DNA of 64,000 nt, from positions 114,422 through 178,421 of the forward strand of contig SVDZ01000004.1 of assembly GCA_015057625.1 (NCBI GenBank). Direction: 5' to 3'. The notes beneath the pieces are model-generated. The model ran no database searches. It worked only from the letters and a program-made list of their open reading frames with translations, and was not told the DNA's origin. Positions 1 to 8,496 of the stretch are shown here, piece after piece. Each line of letters opens with the position of its first letter. Position 1 is the stretch's first letter. The stretch comes from Lachnospiraceae bacterium. GTDB taxonomy: Bacteria; Bacillota; Clostridia; Lachnospirales; Lachnospiraceae. Position numbers and translations under genes: made by a program.

Positions 1-737
1 AGTTTGCTACCAAACTTTATGAGCAGGCAAAAGATTTAGGTGCGGAAATTGTCTTTGAAAAAGTTACAGACATCCGTGACAATGCCGATGAAAAAGAGGT
101 TGTTACACCTAAAAACACTTACAAAGCGAAAGCTGTAATTCTTGCTACAGGATCTGAAAACAGAAAGCTTGGTCTTCCTAAGGAAGATGAATTGATTGGA
201 AAAGGCATTTCTTATTGTGCTACTTGTGATGGAGCCTTTTTCAGAAAGAGAAATGTTGCCGTTGTAGGTGGCGGTAATACAGCGTTAGAGGATGCACTCT
301 ATCTCTCAGATATTGCCGAGAAAGTATACTTGATTCACAGAAGAGATGAATTTAGAGGTGAGGACTCTACCGTTAACCAGTTGAAGTCTAGAGAAAACAT
401 AGAATTTGTTTACAACAGTACTGTATCTGACTTGATTTCTGAAGACAGACTTAACAGTATTGAAGTCACAAACACTTCAGGAGAAAAAAGAATTATTGAA
501 ATTGATGGATTGTTCGTTGCAATCGGAAGAATTCCTGAAAACCAAAACTTTGCGAAATTCATTAATCTTGACCAGGCAGGATATGTTATTTCCGGCGAAA
601 ATTGTATAACTAATGTCGAAGGCATATTTGTTGCCGGTGACAACCGCACAAAAGAAGTTCGCCAATTAGTTACTGCTACTGCTGACGGAGCAGTTGCTGC
701 TACAGCCGCTGTGAAATACATTAATAGCCTACAGTAA
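1..737 (+). CDS. trxB: Thioredoxin reductase, 5'-truncated by the window edge
   Basis: NADPH-dependent flavoenzyme that reduces thioredoxin in the cytoplasm. The reading frame is open from base 3, so the N-terminal FAD-binding part lies outside the window. Visible are the redox motif CATCDG just downstream of an ATGS loop, the NADPH-binding GGGNTALED motif, and the C-terminal FAD-contacting VAGDNRTKEVRQ segment that is typical of the low-molecular-weight TrxB family. An internal TTG at 192 is not a credible start, because conserved sequence continues upstream of it. It converges with the thioredoxin/CoA-disulfide reductase operon on the other strand and ends at a hairpin terminator. Identity is secure; the missing start cannot be judged. 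Confidence 0.95.
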   Translation, partial: FATKLYEQAKDLGAEIVFEKVTDIRDNADEKEVVTPKNTYKAKAVILATGSENRKLGLPKEDELIGKGISYCATCDGAFFRKRNVAVVGGGNTALEDALYLSDIAEKVYLIHRRDEFRGEDSTVNQLKSRENIEFVYNSTVSDLISEDRLNSIEVTNTSGEKRIIEIDGLFVAIGRIPENQNFAKFINLDQAGYVISGENCITNVEGIFVAGDNRTKEVRQLVTATADGAVAATAAVKYINSLQ

Positions 738-766
738 TATAACTTTTCCCCTCATTATATAATACC

Positions 767-806
767 AGAGGCAATTTGCTATAAATGCAAATTGCCTCTT
801 TCTCTT
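767..806 (+). terminator. Intrinsic terminator of trxB
   Basis: A 13-bp stem (AGAGGCAATTTGC, 767-779, and its complement 787-799) closes a 7-nt loop and is followed by TTTCTCTTTCT on the plus strand. The minus-strand side has no U-run, so it mainly serves trxB, although the same hairpin also lies downstream of the convergent operon. Confidence 0.8.
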
Positions 807-821
807 TCTGTTATACATTTT

Positions 822-838
822 TCGCGGAACGTATATCT
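822..838. repeat. Fragment of a dispersed repeat (end of element at 16040)
   Basis: The string TCGCGGAACGTATATC (822-837) matches 15 of 16 bases of the sequence at 16031-16046, which flanks and enters the left inverted repeat of the MITE-like element at 16040-16138. It lies just beyond the stop codon of the CoA-disulfide reductase gene. It could be a relic of the same repeat family; the match is short, so confidence is limited. Confidence 0.4.
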
Positions 839-846
839 AATTCAAA

Positions 847-2541
847 TTACTGTATATCCATTCCGCATGGATATTCTTTTTCTGCCATTTTACTTTCTTT
901 TGTTACCATTGAATAGAATCTGTATCCACCGGCAAAATTATAACTGTCAAAACCTTCCTGTGATAATATCCTGCTTGCAATATAACTTCTAAGTCCACTC
1001 TGACACATCAGATAAACCGGTTTTGATTTATCAATTTCCGACAATCTGTCTCTTAGATCATCTACAGGAATATGTGAAAATCCTTCTATGTGTCCTTTAT
1101 TGTACTCTCCCAATGTTCTCACATCGAGAAGTGTTATACTGTCGTCATCCTTAAGACTATCCAAATCTTCCAAATAGAATTGCTTAACTATTCCTTTGCT
1201 TATATTTTCAATCATAAATCCAGCCATATTTACCGGATCCTTTGCTGAAGAATAAGGTGGGGCATAAGCTAAATCCAAGTCCTTTAGTTCATTTGCCTTA
1301 ATGCCTGCACTGATAGCTGTGGCAATAACATCAATGCGCTTGTCCACTCCTCCGTGACCCACAATTTGTGCACCAAGTATTTTAAGCGTATCTACCTCAA
1401 ATACAACTTTCATTGTCATTATCTGTCCTCCCGGATAATATCCGGCATGGGACATTGGAGATAATATAACTTTGTCGTATTTAATGCCTTCCTTCTTTGC
1501 TATTTTTTCTGTAATTCCTGTACTTGTCGCTGTCATATCAAAGACTTTGATTACAGACGAACCTAGAGACCCTTTATAATGGCTTTCAATTCCGCATATG
1601 TTGTCAGCTGCTATTCTTCCCTGTTTATTTGCAGGTCCTGCAAGAGATATAAGTGAATCACTGTTTGTAACCACATGCTTTACCTGAACTGCATCACCCA
1701 CTGCATAGATATCAGGTACTGATGTCTCCATCTTGTCATTTACCTCAATGGAATTCTTAATTCCAAGCTTAATTCCTGCCTCTTTTGCAAGGGTAGATTC
1801 AGGTGCCACACCGACTGCCATGAGAACTATATCAGCCTTTACTTTAATATCGTCTTTTAATAACACATTTACTGTGTCCCCATCTTCTTCAAATCCTAAC
1901 ACTGTATTCTCAAGTTTTAAATCTATGCCTTTTGATCTGATTTTTGCATGGACTAATGTCGCCATATCGTAGTCAAGTGTATTCATGAGCTGATTTGTAC
2001 CTTCAACAAGCGTTACCTTAACTCCTAACTCGCAAAGGTTTTCTGCCATCTCGACTCCTATAAAACCACCTCCAACCACAACTGCAGTCTTTGGCTGTTT
2101 TTCAACTACATAATCTCTTATTCTGAAAGTATCCTCAACTGTTCTCAGTGTGAATATCTTATCGCTATCAATACCTGAAATGTTAGGTCTTATAGGTCTT
2201 GCACCCGGGGCAAGAATCAATTTATCATAAGATTCTTCAAACACCTTTCCACTATCAAGTCCACGAATAGTTACTGTCTTTTTATCAATATCAATTTTAG
2301 TCACTTCATGTTTTGTTCTGACATCTATTCTGAATCTGTCCCAAAAGCTTTCCGGTGTCTGAAGTGTAAGTTCCTCAGGATCTTCTATTACACCTCCCAC
2401 ATAATATGGCAAACCACAATTGGCATATGAGATATAGCCTGAGCGTTCGAACACCGTAATCTGAGCATTTTCATTTAATCTTCTAAGTCTTGTGGCTGCT
2501 GATGCTCCACCTGCAACTCCACCTACGATAACAATCTTCAT
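847..2541 (-). CDS. CoA-disulfide reductase / NADH oxidase-like flavoprotein with C-terminal rhodanese domain
   Basis: Pyridine nucleotide-disulfide oxidoreductase of the CoADR-rhodanese fusion type, 564 residues. It probably reduces CoA disulfide or persulfides with NAD(P)H in the cytoplasm. An FAD Rossmann motif (GGVAGG) is at residues 7-12, the single active-site Cys is C42 in SYANCGLPYY, a second nucleotide-binding motif (VVGGGFIG) lies near residue 155, and a C-terminal rhodanese domain carries C513 in CQSGLRS. I place the start at 2541 (MKIVIVGG), which has a GGGGG ribosome binding site; the frame is open further upstream without conserved sequence. It is the last gene of an operon with a rhodanese and a thioredoxin, which suggests persulfide or CoA redox handling. 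The substrate (CoA disulfide, polysulfide or oxygen) cannot be told from sequence alone. Confidence 0.9.
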   Translation of the reverse strand: MKIVIVGGVAGGASAATRLRRLNENAQITVFERSGYISYANCGLPYYVGGVIEDPEELTLQTPESFWDRFRIDVRTKHEVTKIDIDKKTVTIRGLDSGKVFEESYDKLILAPGARPIRPNISGIDSDKIFTLRTVEDTFRIRDYVVEKQPKTAVVVGGGFIGVEMAENLCELGVKVTLVEGTNQLMNTLDYDMATLVHAKIRSKGIDLKLENTVLGFEEDGDTVNVLLKDDIKVKADIVLMAVGVAPESTLAKEAGIKLGIKNSIEVNDKMETSVPDIYAVGDAVQVKHVVTNSDSLISLAGPANKQGRIAADNICGIESHYKGSLGSSVIKVFDMTATSTGITEKIAKKEGIKYDKVILSPMSHAGYYPGGQIMTMKVVFEVDTLKILGAQIVGHGGVDKRIDVIATAISAGIKANELKDLDLAYAPPYSSAKDPVNMAGFMIENISKGIVKQFYLEDLDSLKDDDSITLLDVRTLGEYNKGHIEGFSHIPVDDLRDRLSEIDKSKPVYLMCQSGLRSYIASRILSQEGFDSYNFAGGYRFYSMVTKESKMAEKEYPCGMDIQ

Positions 2542-2542
2542 A

Positions 2543-2866
2543 TTACCCCCTACAAATCTTTCCGCGGTATCCGGCAATACCACCAATATTAGTTACATTA
2601 GTATATCCAATCATTCCAAGGCCCTTTGCAGCACTTGCACTTCTAGAGCCGCTTAAGCAGTGAACAAAAATAGGTGTACTTTTATCCGTAATTACATTTT
2701 CAATTGATCTAAGATTATCAAGCGGAATGTTTATACTTCCTTCAATGTATCCGTCTGCGTATTCCCCTGCTGTACGCACATCCAATAGAATAGCGTTTGG
2801 TGTATTTTTATACTGCTCTACGCCTTCATTGATATCCGGCATTTTAAAAAAATCAAAGAAACTCAT
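2543..2866 (-). CDS. Single-domain rhodanese-like sulfurtransferase
   Basis: A 107-residue rhodanese domain with the LDVRTAGEYADGYIEGS signature near residues 27-45 and the active-site Cys C70 in HCLSGSRS. Small rhodaneses of this kind carry persulfide sulfur or move it between cytoplasmic thiols. Its start overlaps the stop of the thioredoxin gene by four bases (ATGA), and its own stop is one base from the start of the CoA-disulfide reductase gene, so the three are translated together. The next protein carries a second rhodanese domain, so this operon encodes two sulfur-transfer domains. Confidence 0.9.
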   Translation of the reverse strand: MSFFDFFKMPDINEGVEQYKNTPNAILLDVRTAGEYADGYIEGSINIPLDNLRSIENVITDKSTPIFVHCLSGSRSASAAKGLGMIGYTNVTNIGGIAGYRGKICRG

Positions 2867-3174
2867 TTAATCATATCCTCCAATTCTGATTTTGGTCTCG
2901 CGCCTACTACTGAATTGACCACCTTGCCATCTTTGATAAGTGCAATCATAGGAATGCTCATAACATTAAATGCTCTTGCAAGTTCTAACTCCTCATCTAC
3001 GTTTACCTTTCCCACTTTAACCTTACCTTCATATTCATTCGCCAACTGCTCAATAATCGGTGACATCATTCTGCAAGGCATGCACCATGGTGCCCAAAAA
3101 TCTATCAAAACCGGCTGTTCTGATTCCATAACTAATTCTTTAAAATTACTGTTTGTTATTTTTAATTCTGACAT
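2863..3174 (-). CDS. trxA: Thioredoxin with a WCMPC active site
   Basis: A 103-residue thioredoxin fold, the usual family length. The redox motif is WCMPC (C31, C34) rather than the common WCGPC, and the cis-proline loop (SIPMIALIK) is present near residue 76. It is presumably reduced by the thioredoxin reductase encoded convergently. The ribosome binding site is AGGAGG, and the gene opens the operon with the rhodanese and the CoA-disulfide reductase-rhodanese fusion. The Met between the cysteines should alter redox potential or partner choice relative to canonical thioredoxin. Expression probably depends on the Crp/Fnr-type site upstream. Confidence 0.92.
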   Translation of the reverse strand: MSELKITNSNFKELVMESEQPVLIDFWAPWCMPCRMMSPIIEQLANEYEGKVKVGKVNVDEELELARAFNVMSIPMIALIKDGKVVNSVVGARPKSELEDMIK

Positions 3175-3216
3175 AAAATCAACCTCCTAAATGTATTTTT
3201 TCTTGATTCATCTTGA

Positions 3217-3258
3217 AGTATACATTTTAGGAAATAATAATTCTGTGACTAGGTCACA
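3217..3258 (-). promoter_or_regulatory. Promoter of the trxA operon with a Crp/Fnr-type palindrome at about -41
   Basis: On the minus strand a -10 hexamer TATACT (3217-3222) has no recognisable -35 box. Instead the palindrome TGTGAC-N3-GTCACA (3244-3258) is centred 29 bp upstream of the first -10 base, that is near -41. This is the classical class II activator geometry for Crp/Fnr proteins. The Crp/Fnr-type gene immediately upstream has the Arg-Glu-x3-Arg recognition helix expected to read TGTGA half sites. Confidence 0.65.
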
Positions 3259-3273
3259 TTATAAAAGAAAAAT

Positions 3274-3939
3274 TTATTTTACAAGATTTTCCAATGCCTC
3301 AATATCTTTTAATGTGATAGCCCCTCTGTTAATTTCAATCCATCCGTCACTTGCAAACTGCTTCAGCATTCTCGCCACAACTTCTCTTGCCGAATTAACT
3401 TCCTGTGCCATATATTCCTGAGTCATCTTAATCTTTTTTTCTCCCGTCTTTTCATATACGCTCAATAAAAATCTAGCAAGCCTCTCATCAAAATGGTCAA
3501 ATAATATTTGTTGCATTACCCACACTACAGATGTCATTCTTGTTGTAGAAAGTTCAAATGCAAATGCTTTGACGTAAATATTATTATCCATAACCTGCGC
3601 AAATGTTCCGGAATGAATCGCCAACAATTCAGTTTCCTCATCTGCTAGGAGTTGAACGTCAATCATCATCTGACCAATAACGCAGGATGCAGATAATATA
3701 CAAAAATCTCCCTCTTCTATGTGAAAAAAAGTAACTTCCCTTCCATCCTCTGAAGTTGTGTATACTCTAATTCCACCCTTTTTCACATATATTATTCCAA
3801 GACATGCATCAGAATAGCCATAAACCATTTGATTCTTGTCATACTTTCTATAAGTTGCTCCATTGATCATCATTCTTTTTTCTGTTTCATTTAGTTTATC
3901 CCAAAATGGAAAATTTTGAATTTCTAAATTAATATCCAT
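3274..3939 (-). CDS. Crp/Fnr-family transcriptional regulator
   Basis: A 221-residue regulator with an N-terminal cyclic-nucleotide-binding-type beta barrel, a long dimerisation helix and a C-terminal winged helix. The recognition helix reads SAREVVARML, keeping Arg-Glu-x3-Arg at R185, E186 and R190, the pattern by which E. coli CRP contacts TGTGA; FNR has Val in the first position. There are two Cys in the barrel (FCILSASC) but no FNR-like N-terminal Cys cluster, so an iron-sulfur sensor is unlikely. I chose the ATG at 3939 because AGAAGG lies 8 bases upstream; a GTG at 3957 has no spaced Shine-Dalgarno sequence. It lies directly upstream of the trxA operon, whose promoter carries a matching palindrome. 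Confidence 0.9.
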   Translation of the reverse strand: MDINLEIQNFPFWDKLNETEKRMMINGATYRKYDKNQMVYGYSDACLGIIYVKKGGIRVYTTSEDGREVTFFHIEEGDFCILSASCVIGQMMIDVQLLADEETELLAIHSGTFAQVMDNNIYVKAFAFELSTTRMTSVVWVMQQILFDHFDERLARFLLSVYEKTGEKKIKMTQEYMAQEVNSAREVVARMLKQFASDGWIEINRGAITLKDIEALENLVK

Positions 3940-3963
3940 AATCCATCCTTCTCTCACTCCTAA

Positions 3964-4008
3964 AGACGCTGTTGAGTCAGTGTGTCAAACACCAAAACAA
4001 CAGCGTCT
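3964..4008. other. Long hairpin upstream of the Crp/Fnr gene
   Basis: An 11-bp perfect stem (AGACGCTGTTG, 3964-3974, with CAACAGCGTCT, 3998-4008) encloses a 23-nt loop with an inner GTGT/ACAC pairing. It lies between the Ig-like gene and the Crp/Fnr start. Only a short U-run (TTT) follows on the minus strand, so it is either a weak terminator or a structured leader. Confidence 0.55.
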
Positions 4009-4048
4009 CCCATCCCGAGTAACTAGCAAATACTATTTTTCAGTTATA

Positions 4049-4849
4049 TTATTTTTTCTTTTTTCCTTTTACAGTGACAGCACATTTAACTTTCTTTCCG
4101 CCTTTTACCCATGCTGAAATGGTACATTTTCCTGCTTTTACAGCTTTTACTTTACCATTCTTGTCTACCTTTGCAATTTTCTTGTTTGAAGACTTCCATG
4201 TAACTTTCTTAATAAATTTACCTCTTTGTTTAGGAGAAGCTTTCAACTGATAAGACTTATGAACCTTTAGAGATATCTTAGACTTATTCAGTTTAATTTT
4301 TGTAGTATATTGGCTGACATCACTCACTGCAACTGTATAATTAATTTCGCATTTGTCACTAAGAATGACTAATACATATTTGCCTTTATCAAGTTCTACT
4401 GTCTCTGAATAATCCTCACCTATATCCGCAAAATCTCTGATTATGAAGTCAAATTCATCTTCGTCATCTTCGTCGTCATCGTCATCGCCAAACAGATCGT
4501 AGAAAGTATCATCGTCATCCTCTTCATCCTCTTCATCTTCTTCATCTGCCTGACTATCGAGATAATCATCGTATTCTTCATAGTCAAGCATAAAAACTTC
4601 AAAGTCTCTGTCATCCTCTTCAACAGTACTGTTAACTGCTGAATTCGTAAGTTCAGATGTAATAGTGACCTTAACTTTCATCTTTCTTTCAACGTTGATT
4701 ACATAATCTGCACTGCTGTTCACCGTTAACTTGCCTTTCGCTTTATCCCCTAATTTGAGATTCTTTGTTCCGGCTCCCACTACGCTACAATTACAAATAA
4801 TCAACGTAACAACCAACAAATAAGATACAACTTTAGTTCTCTTACTCAT
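4049..4849 (-). CDS. Secreted protein with acidic linker and C-terminal bacterial Ig-like (Big_2) domain
   Basis: A 266-residue exported protein of unknown function. A signal peptide covers roughly residues 1-26 (hydrophobic VVSYLLVVTLIICNCSVVGAG). A beta-rich segment follows, then a strikingly acidic stretch (about residues 78-135, long runs of Asp and Glu), then a Big_2-type Ig-like domain with the typical ...WKSSNKKIAKVDKNGKVKAVKAG pattern near residues 215-245, and a Lys-rich tail. The charge contrast between acidic middle and basic C-terminus suggests ion binding or cell-surface interaction. It is a single-gene unit with its own promoter and AAAGGAGG ribosome binding site. It could equally be a surface adhesin module; nothing indicates enzymatic activity. 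Confidence 0.75.
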   Translation of the reverse strand: MSKRTKVVSYLLVVTLIICNCSVVGAGTKNLKLGDKAKGKLTVNSSADYVINVERKMKVKVTITSELTNSAVNSTVEEDDRDFEVFMLDYEEYDDYLDSQADEEDEEDEEDDDDTFYDLFGDDDDDEDDEDEFDFIIRDFADIGEDYSETVELDKGKYVLVILSDKCEINYTVAVSDVSQYTTKIKLNKSKISLKVHKSYQLKASPKQRGKFIKKVTWKSSNKKIAKVDKNGKVKAVKAGKCTISAWVKGGKKVKCAVTVKGKKKK

Positions 4850-4929
4850 AATGTACCTCCTTTCACAAAAGTAGGTGCATATTTACACCGTTTTTCACTC
4901 ATTTTTTCCGCTCAAGTTTCCATATTTAT

Positions 4930-4958
4930 ATTATATACTTTTTGGAAGTTTACATCAA
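4930..4958 (-). promoter_or_regulatory. Sigma-A-type promoter of the Ig-like protein gene
   Basis: On the minus strand, TTGATG (4953-4958) and TATAAT (4930-4935) are separated by exactly 17 bp, and the start codon lies about 80 bp downstream. Confidence 0.75.
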
Positions 4959-5035
4959 ATTTATTGTATGAACAAATTATTAATAACAGGCACATTATGT
5001 ACATATTTAAAACTTTTTAATTTTGTATTTTACAT

Positions 5036-6418
5036 CTAATTATTTGTTTGAATTTCAGGTTTTGTATCCGGAAGTTTTTTATACAAAGTTAACCACATTG
5101 TCACAAAACTTGCAGTACTTCCGATTGCATTGGAAATCGGCTCCGCGAGAAAAATACCATCAACACCAAAGCCTATCGTCGGAAGCCAAAGTGTAAGCGG
5201 AACTACAATAATAACTTTTCTGAAAATCGAAAAGAATACTGCCCTTTTTGCACATCCCAGCGCCGTAAATGTCGACTGTGCAGAAAACTGTAGCGCCATA
5301 AAGAAAAATCCGAAGAAGTATATTCTTAATGCTTTTGTTCCCATATTTATCATCTGGGCATCCTTTGTAAAGACTGACATAAACGCGTGTGGAATGATAA
5401 TCACTATAATCCATGCAACAATCATATAAGATGTGGCAAGAAATGTAGTGAACTTGATACCACTCTTAACCCTGTCATATCTTGCTGCGCCGTAATTGAA
5501 GGACAAAATCGGCTGTGAGCCACCCCCTACACAACTTGCAGGAAGAGATAATATTTCTCTCACAGAATTGATAACTGTCATAATTCCCACATACAAGTCA
5601 CCGCCGTATATTTTAAGTGTTTTGTTACAAACAATCTGAACTGCACAGTTTGTTGCCTGCATAATGCATCCGGCAAGTCCCAATGTGCAGATTTTCCCTA
5701 TAAGTTTAAAATCAGGAAGCATATATTTCCATTTGAATCTGTACATGCTTTTTCCGATACAGAAGAAATGCAAAACCCACAGAAAAGAAATAAACTGACT
5801 AATAACAGTGGCTATTGCTGCACCTTCTACTTTCATATCAAGGACATAGATAAAAATCGGATCAAGAATAATATTAAAAACTGCACCGATAATAATCGTT
5901 CCCATTCCAATCTTTGGAAATCCCTGTGCATTTATAAAAGAATTAAGTCCGGTGGACAGCATAGAGAATGCAGTTCCAAACAGATATATTTTCAGATAAC
6001 TGTCTGCATAGCCAATTGACTCCTCTCCTGCTCCAAACAGATAGAGAATATCAATTCTGAAAATATATAACAATATGAATAAAATTACAGAGGACACAAT
6101 CAAAAGCATAAATACCTGACTAAGTATTTTCTCCGCTTTCTTCTCTTCCTTTGCTCCTCTTGCCATTGAAAACAAAGGCGCCCCTCCGGTTCCAAATAAA
6201 TATGTAAATGCGGCGATAAGTGTTGTAATCGGGAATGCCAATCCAACACCTGTAAGAGCCATGCTTCCTTCCCCCTGTAAATGCCCTATGTACACCCTGT
6301 CCACGATGTTGTACATCATAAGCACTAGCTGTGCAAAAATGAGAGGTACAGACTGTGAAATTATATTTTGCCAGACTTTTCCTTTTGAAAAATCCGAACG
6401 TGTATTTTCAGATTTCAA
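5036..6418 (-). CDS. MATE-family multidrug efflux transporter
   Basis: Integral membrane antiporter of the MATE family, 460 residues and about 12 hydrophobic helices, the usual size. The N-terminal VPLIFAQLVLMMYNIVDRVYIGH segment and the GAGEESIGYADSYLKI region are typical of the bacterial MATE branch. It probably exports cationic drugs or metabolites using Na+ or H+. I place the start at the TTG at 6418, which has AGGAG nine bases upstream; the more upstream TTG at 6427 abuts that ribosome binding site and is not usable. It is the first of three MATE genes in the window; substrates cannot be predicted. Confidence 0.9.
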   Translation of the reverse strand: MKSENTRSDFSKGKVWQNIISQSVPLIFAQLVLMMYNIVDRVYIGHLQGEGSMALTGVGLAFPITTLIAAFTYLFGTGGAPLFSMARGAKEEKKAEKILSQVFMLLIVSSVILFILLYIFRIDILYLFGAGEESIGYADSYLKIYLFGTAFSMLSTGLNSFINAQGFPKIGMGTIIIGAVFNIILDPIFIYVLDMKVEGAAIATVISQFISFLWVLHFFCIGKSMYRFKWKYMLPDFKLIGKICTLGLAGCIMQATNCAVQIVCNKTLKIYGGDLYVGIMTVINSVREILSLPASCVGGGSQPILSFNYGAARYDRVKSGIKFTTFLATSYMIVAWIIVIIIPHAFMSVFTKDAQMINMGTKALRIYFFGFFFMALQFSAQSTFTALGCAKRAVFFSIFRKVIIVVPLTLWLPTIGFGVDGIFLAEPISNAIGSTASFVTMWLTLYKKLPDTKPEIQTNN

Positions 6419-6545
6419 AATTATCAACTCCTATCAATTCTCACAAGAAAAGAGAACACTCATCAAAATGTTCTCTTTTCCTGATTTTCTATTCTATTTT
6501 ACTTAGTAATTTTAATTTTTACAACCTTTGACCATTTTCCTTTAT

Positions 6546-7088
6546 CTACTTGTATCTATTCAATTCTCTATCCACAGCCTCAACTCCAAAGTTGTTTACC
6601 AATTTGTACACAACTCTTTCCAGTACGCTTTCTCTGGGTTCAACTGTAGGTTTTCCGTTATATGTTGAGTTTATTTTAAATGTCTTACATATTTCGTAGA
6701 GTTTTCCTGCAGAAAGGTATTTACTGTTTGACTCTTCAAAAAAGTCATTAATATCTATACCTTTTAACATCTCTAAATTAGATATACCCATCTTTAAAAG
6801 ACTGTTACTCGTCTTTTTGTCAATCTTACGAACAGCCTTCAAATATCGAACCGACATCTTATTTTTCTTGTGAGAATTATATTCCTTGCATCTGATGTAT
6901 GCAGAAAAATATGCTTTTTTAATTTTTTCCTCACTAATGCCCAATTCTTTCTTTAATTCACCGATAGAACCACCGGTATTTATTCTTTCCAATACATATC
7001 TTCTTGTAGACTTTGTACCAAAAATGGTATCTAGATCTTTGTAGGTAACCGTCATTCCGTCATCAATATTTTTCCCTGGTATTTTCAT
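6546..7088 (-). CDS. Uncharacterised protein with helix-turn-helix-like segments
   Basis: A 180-residue basic soluble protein that I do not recognise. There is no signal peptide or membrane helix. Two segments look like helical DNA-binding or helix-hairpin-helix units: a helix-turn-helix-like run at about residues 40-65 (GSIGELKKELGISEEKIKKA), and a second around residues 95-135 (LLKMGISNLEMLKGIDINDF). The ribosome binding site GGGGAGGGG is strong. It lies downstream of hflX on the same strand, separated by 131 bp. A nucleic-acid-binding role is plausible but unproven. Confidence 0.6.
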   Translation of the reverse strand: MKIPGKNIDDGMTVTYKDLDTIFGTKSTRRYVLERINTGGSIGELKKELGISEEKIKKAYFSAYIRCKEYNSHKKNKMSVRYLKAVRKIDKKTSNSLLKMGISNLEMLKGIDINDFFEESNSKYLSAGKLYEICKTFKINSTYNGKPTVEPRESVLERVVYKLVNNFGVEAVDRELNRYK

Positions 7089-7219
7089 GGAGACCCCTCC
7101 CCGCTAGTAAATATCAATGCAGCCGTTTATATACCATTAAGAAATTCAAACCCTCTTCTATTATACCAAATTCTGACAATAAATACTACAATTCTATCAT
7201 ATATTATTACAAACCTATC

Positions 7220-8473
7220 TTATCTTGCATCTGAAATTTTGTCATATAATTCTGCCGGCACATATGCCTCCACATATATACCGTCATCCTTATATTCTTC
7301 CTGCAAGAGCTGTCCGTATTTTCTGATAAGCCCAATTTTTCCGGCTTCAGCGTAATCAAATACTTTTTCTATATGAACTCGCATAGATTTCAATGCTTCA
7401 GATATCTTATCATTCAAATCATCAAGTCCCGCCCCTGTTTTAACAGATGCATAAACAGTGTAATCTGCCTTGAAATCTCTTAACACTTCGCCTTTCTCAA
7501 CTTTATCCTGCTTATTAAATACAGTGATAATAATCTTATCTTCGATTCCAAGCATTGACAATGTCTCGTATACCGTGTGTATATGGCTGTCTAATGCCGG
7601 ATTTGACGAATCTACCATATGAATAATGATATCCGCAAACTTAGCTTCTTCAAGAGTACTTCTGAAAGCATCTATCAAATGATGAGGAAGCTTTCTGATA
7701 AATCCAACAGTATCAGTCAATAGCACTTCCTGACCATCCTTCAATTTATAGTTTCTCGTGGTAGGATCAAGTGTTGCAAAAAGCTTGTCCTCCTCGAGAA
7801 CAGATGCATTAGTAAGTTTGTTAAGAAGTGTTGACTTTCCTGCATTTGTGTATCCTACAATTGAAACCACCGGTACAGGATTATTACTTCTCTTTGCTCT
7901 CACTACCTCTCTGTGGGCCTCAAGTTCTTTTACCTCCGCTTTGAGATTAGATATTCTGTCTCTGATAAGACGTCTGTCTACCTCAAGTTTCTTTTCTCCG
8001 GGACCTCTGGTACCAATACCACCTCCCTGACGTGAGAGATTCCTCATTCCAATAAGTCTGGATGAGCGATATCTAAGCTGTGCAAGTTCTACCTGAATCT
8101 TACCTTCTGATGTCTTTGCTCTTCCTGCAAATATATCAAGAATAATAAGAGTTCTGTCCATTATTTTCACATTCAGTTCTTCTTCCAGATTCTTATATTG
8201 TGCAGGAGACAATTCATCATCACATACAATACCTGTAGCATCAGTCTCAAAAATCAAATCCTTTAATTCATCTACTTTTCCCTTACCTACATAAGTGCCG
8301 GGATGAACAGAATCTCTTGGCTGAATTGCGCGCCCAACCACCCGGGCTCCCGCAGTGTTAACCAGTTCCTCCAACTCATCCAATGACGACTCAACATTCT
8401 CTGCATCATTAAGTTTGACTGCCACAAGAATTACTTTATCTATATTTTCTTTATTTTCATATAATCTTCCCAT
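7220..8473 (-). CDS. hflX: GTPase HflX
   Basis: Ribosome-associated GTPase that splits stalled or stress-inactivated ribosomes, 417 residues. An N-terminal HflX domain (about 1-160, with RGPGEKKLEVDRR) and a coiled helical linker precede the GTPase domain with G1 GYTNAGKS (207-214), G3 DTVG (254-257) and G4 NKQD (320-323). A short C-terminal domain completes it. The ribosome binding site is GGGAG. It follows a MATE gene by 23 bp in what looks like one operon. Together with smpB and rnr it makes this part of the window rich in ribosome-rescue functions. Confidence 0.95.
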   Translation of the reverse strand: MGRLYENKENIDKVILVAVKLNDAENVESSLDELEELVNTAGARVVGRAIQPRDSVHPGTYVGKGKVDELKDLIFETDATGIVCDDELSPAQYKNLEEELNVKIMDRTLIILDIFAGRAKTSEGKIQVELAQLRYRSSRLIGMRNLSRQGGGIGTRGPGEKKLEVDRRLIRDRISNLKAEVKELEAHREVVRAKRSNNPVPVVSIVGYTNAGKSTLLNKLTNASVLEEDKLFATLDPTTRNYKLKDGQEVLLTDTVGFIRKLPHHLIDAFRSTLEEAKFADIIIHMVDSSNPALDSHIHTVYETLSMLGIEDKIIITVFNKQDKVEKGEVLRDFKADYTVYASVKTGAGLDDLNDKISEALKSMRVHIEKVFDYAEAGKIGLIRKYGQLLQEEYKDDGIYVEAYVPAELYDKISDAR

Positions 8474-8496
8474 ATAATCTCCCTGCGTCTTTCAGA

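Noticed and set aside
4441..4623. Met-rich small ORF within the Ig-like gene
   Set aside because: It is a shadow of the GAT/GAA repeats that encode the acidic stretch in another frame.
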